19,776 nt of DNA from an uncultured Candidatus Melainabacteria bacterium (lineage in GTDB: Bacteria; Cyanobacteriota; Vampirovibrionia; Gastranaerophilales; Gastranaerophilaceae), in the NCBI GenBank assembly GCA_934757275.1, contig CAKVLN010000019.1, forward strand, positions 1 through 19,776, written 5' to 3'. Shown here piece by piece: positions 13,408 through 19,776 of the stretch (positions within the stretch are counted from its first letter, which is position 1; each line of letters starts with the position of its first letter). Below the pieces are notes generated by a model. It was not told where the DNA came from. It searched no databases and saw only the letters and a program-made list of their open reading frames with translations. The translations under genes and the position numbers were made by a program.

Positions 13408-13437
13408 AGTGTAACATGGTTTTTGAGTAAATGTTAC
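13408..13437 (-). promoter_or_regulatory. Promoter/operator of the 74-aa gene and umuC
   Basis: GTAACAT (13411-13417) is inverted as ATGTTAC (13431-13437) with 13 bp between. On the minus strand the arms overlap a -35-like GTAACA (13437-13432) and an extended -10 TG-T-TACACT (13413-13408) that ends 6 nt before ATG. A repressor on this palindrome would block the promoter. It matches neither the GAAC-N4-GTTC nor the CTG-N10-CAG LexA box. Confidence 0.45.
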
Positions 13438-13438
13438 T

Positions 13439-13480
13439 AAAGCTCAAGAACGACTGCGACCTCCCTAACTAGGGAGGTTA
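13439..13480 (+). repeat. Partial superfamily 2 repeat with CCC/GGG stem
   Basis: AAGCTCAAGAACGACTGCGA is followed by a perfect hairpin, ACCTCCCTA (13459-13467) with TAGGGAGGT (13470-13478). The rest of the gap to 13650 holds a doubled TTATTCAC (13534-13541, 13549-13556) and nothing else I can identify. Confidence 0.6.
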
Positions 13481-13665
13481 GACCCCACACCCACCATAGA
13501 ACGCATAAAAAACAAAAAATATTTAATACGAACTTATTCACCTATTGCCTTATTCACTTTTCCCATAAACATGTAACAAATTGTAACAATCTTCCTCTCC
13601 TCCCTAAAGTTTTTCAAAAATATGCCGATAACCATGATGGTTGTACAAAGTATAGGAGAAAATAA

Positions 13666-14061
13666 ATGAATAACAATATTCCTGATTATTCTGGTATGAA
13701 AGCGAACATGCAAGGTTTGAACCAATTTTTTCAAGATGGTAATGTACAAATGAGTACGAGAGATTCTAAAATTATTGCATCAATTTTTAAAGAATGCGAC
13801 ACCGAAGGCAAAACAGACCAAAACGGTAAACAAATCGGTGACGGTCAACTAAAAGGTCAAGAAAGAACAAAATTCTTAGGCATGCTTAAAAAAATGATAC
13901 CACCGAAGTTATATAACGAAGTAGAAAACTTCTTAACAACTGTTGAAGTTACTGAAGATATTGCTCAAATGAAACAAGATACTGAAAATAATCTTAAACA
14001 AGAAGCCAGACTAGAACAAAAAAAGAAATTTGAAGGAAATTTAAAATTCGGCTTTGATTAA
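13666..14061 (+). CDS. Small hydrophilic protein of unknown function (131 aa)
   Basis: No family is recognised. The protein is charged, without cysteine, signal peptide or membrane segment. The N-terminal part (MNNNIPDYSGMKANMQGLNQ) is polar. The middle segment with DTEGKTDQNGKQIGDGQL looks like a loose Asp/Gly calcium-loop, but the spacing does not fit a standard EF-hand. The last 50 residues are a Lys/Glu-rich helix that could form a coiled coil. The ATG is well supported by TAGGAGA (13653-13659) 6 nt upstream. It is monocistronic, ends at a hairpin terminator at 14080-14106, and is convergent with clpB. A structural or adaptor role is possible, but nothing in the context points to one. Confidence 0.75.
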   Translation: MNNNIPDYSGMKANMQGLNQFFQDGNVQMSTRDSKIIASIFKECDTEGKTDQNGKQIGDGQLKGQERTKFLGMLKKMIPPKLYNEVENFLTTVEVTEDIAQMKQDTENNLKQEARLEQKKKFEGNLKFGFD

Positions 14062-14079
14062 ATAGTAAATAAAATTTAG

Positions 14080-14108
14080 AGGGCGAAATGCTTTGCATTT
14101 CGCCCTTC
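14080..14108. terminator. Terminator between the 131-aa gene and clpB
   Basis: A perfect 12-bp stem (14080-14091 with 14095-14106) with a TTT loop is followed by TCTTC on plus and CTAAATTTTAT on minus. The T tracts are weak, but the stem is GC-rich and lies midway between convergent stops (14061 and 14127). Confidence 0.7.
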
Positions 14109-14126
14109 TTCGATATTACTTTGATA

Positions 14127-16721
14127 TTACTTGCTAAACTCAATCTCGTCGTCTTTAACGCCAATCTTGATAGTATCACCATCAATGAACTTTTGAGCAA
14201 GCAATAATTTTGACAATGGGTTTTCAACCATTTGTCTTATTACCCTCTTCAATGGTCTTGCACCATAAATTGGGTTAAAACCACGTCTTGCCAATAATTC
14301 TTTAGCTTCATCTGTTATTTCAAATGAAATATTTTGTTGAGCTAACAAGCCTCTCAAGTGATCCATTTGAATATCAACAATAGCTGATAATTGTTGCAAT
14401 GACAAAGCTTTGAAGAAGATAGTTTCATCAACTCTGTTCAAAAATTCTGGTTTAAAGCGTTCACGCATTACTGCCATAACTTTTTCTTTTGTTTCGTCAA
14501 AGTTTGTAGTACCAGCATTGTTGATAGAGTCTTCTAGAATGATTTCACTACCGATGTTACTTGTCATAATAATTACAGTGTTTTTAAAATCAACCGTTCT
14601 ACCTTTAGAATCTGTCAAACGACCGTCATCAAAGATTTGCAACATCAAGTTGAAAACATCTGGGTGCGCTTTTTCGATTTCATCAAACAATACAACTGAA
14701 TATGGTTTACGTCTTACGGCCTCAGTTAATTGTCCACCTTCTTCGTAACCAACGTATCCCGGAGGAGCACCAACCAATCTAGCAACGTTATGTTTCTCCA
14801 TATATTCAGACATATCAATTCTGATGATTGCATCTTCATCGTTGAATAGAAATTCTGCAAGAGTTTTAGCAAGTTCAGTTTTACCAACACCGGTTGGACC
14901 TAAGAAAATAAATGTACCAATTGGACGTTTAGGGTCTTTCAAACCAGAACGAGCACGTCTAATTGCATCAGAAACTGTGTTAACAGCCTCGTCTTGTCCG
15001 ATTAAACGTTTATGTAAAACATCTTCCATTCTCAATAATTTTTGCATTTCACTTTCCATAAGTCTGTTAACTGGAACTCCAGTCCACTTACTTACAATTT
15101 CTGCAATATCGTCGCCGTCAATTTCTTCTTTCAAAAGTTGATTTTCATTTTTTTCTTTACCTTGAATTGATTGAAGCTTCTTTTCCAATTCCATCAACTT
15201 GCCATATTTAAGTTCTGCAGCCGTTTGTAAATCTGTGTTACGTTCTGCCTCAGCAATCTTAGTTTTGACTTTGTCGATTTCATCTTTGATACCAGCTTCA
15301 CCAGTAATTGTATTCTTTTCAACCTCCCATTGAGCCTTCAACTTAGAAATCTTGCTTTCTAATTCATCAATTTCAGAAGTCAATTTGTCGATTTTTGCAA
15401 TACATTCTGGCGCAGTTTCTTTTTTCAAAGCCTCACGTTCTATCTCTAATTGAATTTTTTGACGCATCATAACATCAATTTCTTCTGGCATTGAATCAAT
15501 TTCAATACGAAGTGCTGACGCAGCTTCATCTATCAAGTCAATCGCTTTATCTGGCAAAAATCTATCTGTAATGTATCTATCAGAAAGTTGAGCAGCTGCA
15601 ATCAAAGCACTGTCTAATATTCTTACTCCGTGGTGAACTTCGTATTTTTCCTTCAACCCCCTAAGTATTGAGATTGTATCCTCTACAGAAGGTTCGTCAA
15701 CCATTACAGGTTGAAAACGACGTTCTAGAGCTGGGTCTTTTTCAATATACTTACGGTATTCATTGATAGTAGTTGCACCAATTGTTCTCAATTCACCTCT
15801 TGCAAGCATTGGTTTAAGCAAGTTTCCAGCGTCCATTGAACCTTCTGTTGCACCAGCACCAACAACTGTATGCAATTCATCAATAAACATAACAATTTCA
15901 CCGTTGGATTCTTGAACCTCTTTAAGAACAGCTTTCAAACGTTCCTCAAACTCGCCTCTAAACTTCGCACCAGCAACTAATGCACCTAAGTCTAGCGAAA
16001 TAAGTTTAACATCTTTCAAGCTTTCTGGTACATCGCCTCTAATTATACGTTGTGCCAAACCTTCAACAATAGCGGTTTTACCAACCCCAGGTTCACCAAT
16101 AAGTACTGGGTTATTTTTTGTTCTTCTGTTCAAGACCTGAATAATTCTTCTAACTTCTTCGTCACGTCCAATTACAGGGTCTAATTTACCCTTTCTTGCA
16201 CGTTCTGTAAGGTCTGTTGAATATTTTTCAAGAGCCTTCATGTTTTCTTCTGCATTTTTATTATCCACTTTTTTGTTACCTCTAATCTTTCTCATTGCGT
16301 TCAAAACTGAATTTGTGTCAACGCCGTTACGTTTCAACAAATCTTTAATAAAAGAGTTTTCCAATTTTGTCATTGCAATTAGTATACATTCAATTCCTAT
16401 AAACTCGTCTTTTAGGTTTTGTGCTTCCTGCGTTGCAATTTCTAACAAAGTATTTGTATCACGAGATAAGAACACTTGTTGAGAAGCACTAACACCAGAA
16501 ATTGTAGGATATTCCTTAATTCTAGCAACGATTGCATTAATAAAGTTTTGGTTCAAAAGCTTTAATTCTTGAAGATAATCTCTCGCAATTCCTTTATCTT
16601 CAATCATCGCCATAACTATATGTTCTGGTTGAACTTCAGAGTTTTTATAAAAATCTTTCTTTGCATTTGATGCAAAAATTATTTCTTGAGAATAATTTGT
16701 AAATTTTTCAAAATCAATCAT
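14127..16721 (-). CDS. clpB: ATP-dependent disaggregase ClpB
   Basis: This hexameric AAA+ chaperone pulls proteins out of aggregates together with DnaK. The length, 864 aa, is normal. Order: Clp N domain (1-145), AAA1 with Walker A GEPGVGKT (209-216) and Walker B MFIDE (278-282), then the long coiled-coil M domain (about 400-530, Lys/Glu-rich) that separates ClpB from ClpA and ClpC, then AAA2 with Walker A GPTGVGKT (608-615) and the [16 protein letters not shown] stretch, and the D2-small domain to the C-terminus. There is no ClpP-binding IGF loop visible. The ATG follows GGAG (16734-16731) with 9 nt between. It has its own TATAAT (16745-16740), and the upstream autotransporter ends in a terminator. 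No CIRCE-type heat-shock operator is seen. Confidence 0.97.
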   Translation of the reverse strand: MIDFEKFTNYSQEIIFASNAKKDFYKNSEVQPEHIVMAMIEDKGIARDYLQELKLLNQNFINAIVARIKEYPTISGVSASQQVFLSRDTNTLLEIATQEAQNLKDEFIGIECILIAMTKLENSFIKDLLKRNGVDTNSVLNAMRKIRGNKKVDNKNAEENMKALEKYSTDLTERARKGKLDPVIGRDEEVRRIIQVLNRRTKNNPVLIGEPGVGKTAIVEGLAQRIIRGDVPESLKDVKLISLDLGALVAGAKFRGEFEERLKAVLKEVQESNGEIVMFIDELHTVVGAGATEGSMDAGNLLKPMLARGELRTIGATTINEYRKYIEKDPALERRFQPVMVDEPSVEDTISILRGLKEKYEVHHGVRILDSALIAAAQLSDRYITDRFLPDKAIDLIDEAASALRIEIDSMPEEIDVMMRQKIQLEIEREALKKETAPECIAKIDKLTSEIDELESKISKLKAQWEVEKNTITGEAGIKDEIDKVKTKIAEAERNTDLQTAAELKYGKLMELEKKLQSIQGKEKNENQLLKEEIDGDDIAEIVSKWTGVPVNRLMESEMQKLLRMEDVLHKRLIGQDEAVNTVSDAIRRARSGLKDPKRPIGTFIFLGPTGVGKTELAKTLAEFLFNDEDAIIRIDMSEYMEKHNVARLVGAPPGYVGYEEGGQLTEAVRRKPYSVVLFDEIEKAHPDVFNLMLQIFDDGRLTDSKGRTVDFKNTVIIMTSNIGSEIILEDSINNAGTTNFDETKEKVMAVMRERFKPEFLNRVDETIFFKALSLQQLSAIVDIQMDHLRGLLAQQNISFEITDEAKELLARRGFNPIYGARPLKRVIRQMVENPLSKLLLAQKFIDGDTIKIGVKDDEIEFSK

Positions 16722-16739
16722 AATATCTTACTCCATCTA

Positions 16740-16774
16740 ATTATATTTTAATTGTTTTTTGAAAAAATCAAGCA
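16740..16774 (-). promoter_or_regulatory. Candidate promoter of clpB
   Basis: On the minus strand a perfect TATAAT (16745-16740) lies about 18 nt before the ATG. The best -35 is TTGATT, 20 bp upstream, which is longer than usual; the pairing is uncertain in this AT-rich gap. Confidence 0.4.
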
Positions 16775-16810
16775 TTCTTAATGTTTAATTAATTATTTGG
16801 AATTTCCATT

Positions 16811-16846
16811 AAAAAAGGTTCTGTTTATACATAAACAGAACCTTTT
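16811..16846 (-). terminator. Terminator of the autotransporter gene
   Basis: A perfect 16-bp stem (16813-16828 with 16831-16846) is separated by only two bases. On the minus strand it ends in TTTTTTAAT, 20 nt after the stop. The plus side has only ACTTAACTT, so it works mainly for the minus strand. Confidence 0.85.
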
Positions 16847-16866
16847 ACTTAACTTATCGTTCCAAA

Positions 16867-19776
16867 TTACTTGCCTAATTTGAAGTTTAGACCAAGTTGG
16901 AAACCAACACCTGTTCTACCAACATTTCTAAACACAGTTTGGAAATAACCAGAGAATCTATCAGTAAAGCGTTTTGTGAAACCAAAACCGTATTGAATAT
17001 AACCTCTATCCATATATAAGTGTGGAAGGTCTACATTACCAGCTCTTCCGCCAACTGCGCCGTTCAAATTGTACATGTATTGCAAAGTTGCATAAATGCT
17101 AAAAGTTTCTTTTTCCCAAATCAAGTTCAATCCTGGAGCTAGGTTAATACCATTCAAAATTCCAGACATCATGCCCATTTGACCGAAATCAGAGTGCCAA
17201 TTTTGTTGTCCAAAGAAGTTGTAAGCCATCATCAAATTAGGTTGCAATACCCAATCTCTGTGGAAACGCCAGTTGTAAGCACCTTTTGCTGATGCACCAG
17301 CAAAATAGTTAAAGGTGTTGTCAACGTGACCTGCGATATCCATACTATTTTGGTAAATACCGCCATACACCAAACCACCAATAATAAAGTTATCCTTGTA
17401 CCAAGTACCTAAGAAACCTGCTTGTCCGCCGTTTTGGTAAGCACCCATATTAGCAAAATATTGGTGTGCGCCATTGTATCCAATGTACGCAGTTGGCATA
17501 AATTTCCAACCATTTTTCAAGTCCTTCAAGCCAAAGTCTGCACCAATAATTGTGCCGTAAGCATTGTTACCAACTCTGCCTAAGCCAGCTTGATTCATTT
17601 GTAAAGTTTCAAATGTACCATACATTCTGTACCAAAGTCCGCCATCTTTTTTAGAATATTGATATGGTGCATACAATGGGTTTGCGGCTGCATAGCGGTT
17701 TGCCATAGTTCCATTTTCTGACAAATCATCATCTTTGAAGCTAGGAAGTAGCATTGAGTGGTTAAACAACATATCATCAATAGCTAATTGGTTCATGTAT
17801 TGAGATAAGGTTGTTACTTGACCTCTATAAACTTGCGGATTAAATCTCGTCAAGTTAAGAGTATAGTTGCCATTCATTCCACCATGGTTGTTTAATTGAT
17901 ACCAACCAATTGGTGTGAAGACCTCTTTTTTAGTTGCACTAAGTTTGATATTCGGAGAAATATTATTGTAATTAAAAACGTTATCCAACTTGATATCTCT
18001 ATCAATTGGAGCGTCCCAACCAAAAATATCACCAGCTAATGTCCAATCTTCAATATTAATTAAGCCAGAACCACTAAGATTATTACCAATAAAGGTATCT
18101 GTGCCGTGGTGGTTTTCTTGATTACTTCTTGCGTAAACATCAATCGTGAAATTCGTTGTACCATCAACATTTATATTTGTAATGCCGTAATCTGCAAAAT
18201 CACCGTTCATTACACCAAATCTACCGCCATCTGCGATTGTTAGATTGTCTAAGAAACTGTCATAAGTTCCGTTTTCCTCTGATGTTACCAAGAATTGAGA
18301 AGTGCTATCAATGTTTAAAGCGCCACCTCTAATTGCAGAAGAATCGCCCAATTTCAAAGTAGAATTATTCAGATTTAATGTACCGCCACTTTGAGAATAA
18401 TAAGCATTGCTACCGCCTTTTTGGGTAGACTTATTTCCAGTTGTCAAAGTATAATCTTTTAAATTAACAATGCCATTTTCTAAATTGATATCACCGTTAA
18501 CAACATCGCTATTATTGCCACTATTCAAATTCAACGTAGAATTATTGGTTAGAGTTAACTTACCAGCATGCTCAATATTAACGTTTGCATCTTCTGCAAT
18601 ATTAATGTTATCAATAACCAAATTTGTATTAGTTTGAGCGTCACCTAAGTTTAGAGTGCCAGCAATGTTAGCTGTGTTACCTGTTGAAGTGATGGTATTT
18701 GCAATCAAATCGCCGTTTGAAGTTTTATTGCTACCAACAACATTAATCAAACCTTGCAAATCGCTAGTTTGGTTTGTAAGCGTTAGATTAGAACTATTAT
18801 TAAGATTTAGTGTTCCATTTATATTATCTAAACTCACCAACAAAAGTGAACTTCCGTTCGTTGCGGTCATTGTACCTGTGTTTACTACAATTGCGTTTTC
18901 TACCGCCCCACCATCAGAGGTTGTAAAGTTACCTTTGTTTTCTAAGCCTGCATTATTTTCACTAAATCGAATTGTGCCACTATTATTAACAGTGCCTTCA
19001 TTTGCCATATTTGCAGTAGCTGCACTCAAATCTATTAACGAACCCGTCTTATTTGTTAGAGTTGCGTTTTGTTTATTGGTAAAAGTTTTTGTAACTTTTA
19101 TACTACCGCCATTTTCATTAGTAATGTTGTTATCATTTGTCAAATTTTCTGTGACATCTATTGAGCCAACCGTGTTAGTCAAAGAACCTTTATTGTTCAA
19201 GTTTTTAGCAACATTAATCGTTCCGTTGTTCTGCAACTTGTTATCATTTTGCAAATTGTTATCAACATCAATTAAGCCATTGTTCGTTATTATTCCGTTA
19301 TTCTGCAAATCGCCTACATAAATATTATTTTCGTTTGTGAATGTTCCACCAACAGTCAACGAGTCTTGAGTTAAACTGCCTGAATTTGTGCCATTTGCAA
19401 CAGTCAAAGAACCTGTACCGTCGATTGTGCCAGAGTTTGAGAAAGTGCCAGACACATTGGTTGTATTTTTGTTAGTGAAAGTTGCACCTGTGTTATTTGT
19501 GAAATTACCAGATGTAATACTGCCATTATTGGTCAAATTGCCATTATTTATGACGTCAGCTATGATTGAACCATTTGCGTTATTTGTGAAAGTTCCGCCA
19601 ACAGTCAACGAGTCTTGAGTTAGACTGCCTGAATTTGTTCCGTCTGCAACTGTCAAAGAGCCTGTGCCGTCGATTGTGCCAGAGTTGGTGAAGTTGCCAG
19701 ATACATTGGTAGTATTTTTGTTAGTGAAGGTTTTGCCTTGATTGTTGGTAAAATCATTCGCTAAAATTGTACCTTC
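16867..19776 (-). CDS. Autotransporter, C-terminal part (5' end outside window)
   Basis: 969 residues are visible and the frame is open to the window edge, so the true start and signal peptide lie beyond it (the TTG at 19656 is only an internal codon). About the first 600 visible residues are passenger: Asn/Thr/Gly-rich repeats of the type FTNxGxI and LxNNGxITNNG, which should fold into a beta-helix on the cell surface. Two copies of an 83-aa unit (GSLTVA-GTNSGSLTQDS) stand at the edge. The linker passes through NPQVYRGQVTTLSQYMNQLA. The last ~260 residues are the outer-membrane beta-barrel, with alternating aromatic strands (GGLWYRMYG, YIGYNGAHQYF, GYIQYGFGFTKRF). The protein ends LGLNFKLGK rather than in the usual terminal Phe/Trp. 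Cysteine is absent. Adhesion or aggregation is likely; the ligand is unknown. Confidence 0.92.
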   Translation of the reverse strand, partial: EGTILANDFTNNQGKTFTNKNTTNVSGNFTNSGTIDGTGSLTVADGTNSGSLTQDSLTVGGTFTNNANGSIIADVINNGNLTNNGSITSGNFTNNTGATFTNKNTTNVSGTFSNSGTIDGTGSLTVANGTNSGSLTQDSLTVGGTFTNENNIYVGDLQNNGIITNNGLIDVDNNLQNDNKLQNNGTINVAKNLNNKGSLTNTVGSIDVTENLTNDNNITNENGGSIKVTKTFTNKQNATLTNKTGSLIDLSAATANMANEGTVNNSGTIRFSENNAGLENKGNFTTSDGGAVENAIVVNTGTMTATNGSSLLLVSLDNINGTLNLNNSSNLTLTNQTSDLQGLINVVGSNKTSNGDLIANTITSTGNTANIAGTLNLGDAQTNTNLVIDNINIAEDANVNIEHAGKLTLTNNSTLNLNSGNNSDVVNGDINLENGIVNLKDYTLTTGNKSTQKGGSNAYYSQSGGTLNLNNSTLKLGDSSAIRGGALNIDSTSQFLVTSEENGTYDSFLDNLTIADGGRFGVMNGDFADYGITNINVDGTTNFTIDVYARSNQENHHGTDTFIGNNLSGSGLINIEDWTLAGDIFGWDAPIDRDIKLDNVFNYNNISPNIKLSATKKEVFTPIGWYQLNNHGGMNGNYTLNLTRFNPQVYRGQVTTLSQYMNQLAIDDMLFNHSMLLPSFKDDDLSENGTMANRYAAANPLYAPYQYSKKDGGLWYRMYGTFETLQMNQAGLGRVGNNAYGTIIGADFGLKDLKNGWKFMPTAYIGYNGAHQYFANMGAYQNGGQAGFLGTWYKDNFIIGGLVYGGIYQNSMDIAGHVDNTFNYFAGASAKGAYNWRFHRDWVLQPNLMMAYNFFGQQNWHSDFGQMGMMSGILNGINLAPGLNLIWEKETFSIYATLQYMYNLNGAVGGRAGNVDLPHLYMDRGYIQYGFGFTKRFTDRFSGYFQTVFRNVGRTGVGFQLGLNFKLGK
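19345..19776 (-). repeat. 249-bp tandem repeat in the autotransporter passenger
   Basis: The stretch at 19345-19504 recurs at 19594-19753 with an offset of exactly 249 bp (83 codons) and few changes. Both encode a TFTNKNTTNVSG-type segment, then NSGTIDGTGSLTVA, then GTNSGSLTQDSLTVGGTFTN. The second unit runs to the window edge, so more copies may follow outside. Confidence 0.8.

Noticed and set aside
13790..13850. EF-hand calcium loop in the 131-aa protein
   Set aside because: Asp/Gly residues are present, but the 12-residue loop spacing does not fit.
16722..16866. CIRCE heat-shock operator ahead of clpB
   Set aside because: No TTAGCACTC inverted pair is present; the only palindrome is the terminator of the autotransporter gene.
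18656..19321. 221-aa hydrophobic frame on the plus strand
   Set aside because: It is antisense to the repetitive Asn/Thr-rich passenger; the apparent membrane-protein look comes from complementing Asn/Asp codons into Val/Leu/Ile.

Overview
The window is AT-rich bacterial chromosome from an organism with an outer membrane: it carries the C-terminal beta-barrel of an autotransporter and several exported proteins. The prepilin-like protein with the segment FTLAEVLITLAIIGVVATLT, the low-GC codon use, and the autotransporter barrel opening with YRGQVTTLSQYMNQL resemble what I know from gut Candidatus Gastranaerophilales (Vampirovibrionia/Melainabacteria). That assignment is an inference from protein style, not a database result.

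Layout. 1-437: a repeat-rich stretch, apparently a terminal-inverted-repeat (TIR) element of about 315 bp that holds a possible short transcription unit, then the promoter of an 82-aa protein. 438-1182: the 82-aa gene and a small exported protein, convergent, with stops 4 nt apart. 1287-3959: valS with its terminator. 3960-4467: repeats. 4468-6261 (minus): typA/bipA with a palindromic terminator. 6262-7472: repeats, a strong promoter and a prepilin-like gene lying between two copies of a 113-bp repeat. 7473-8047: more repeats. 8048-10140: a redox-flavoured cluster made of a membrane-anchored CxxC thioredoxin-like protein overlapping a CcdA-type membrane protein, a divergent C_GCAxxG_C_C family protein, and a small Cys/His-rich membrane protein. 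10141-10526: terminator and repeats. 10527-10600: tRNA-Met(CAT). 10668-11906: a DUF2130 protein. 11953-13401 (minus): a Y-family polymerase (UmuC type) behind a 74-aa orphan. 13666-14061: a small orphan protein. 14127-16721 (minus): clpB. 16867-19776 (minus): the 3' part of a repetitive autotransporter whose 5' end lies outside the window.

Housekeeping genes (valS, typA, clpB, tRNA) are mixed with accessory surface and redox genes. Almost every gap of more than 150 bp is filled with REP-like palindromic repeats. Aligned by eye, the repeats fall into two hairpin superfamilies in which stem bases change in a paired way between copies, which suggests that the folded form is maintained. The same building blocks recur singly, as inverted pairs (BIME-like), and inside TIR-bounded segments. 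No transposase lies in the window.

Three minus-strand genes (start codons at 1182, 9740 and 13401) have no Shine-Dalgarno sequence and carry a -10-like hexamer exactly 6 nt before ATG, which suggests leaderless transcripts. The other main genes have recognisable ribosome binding sites.
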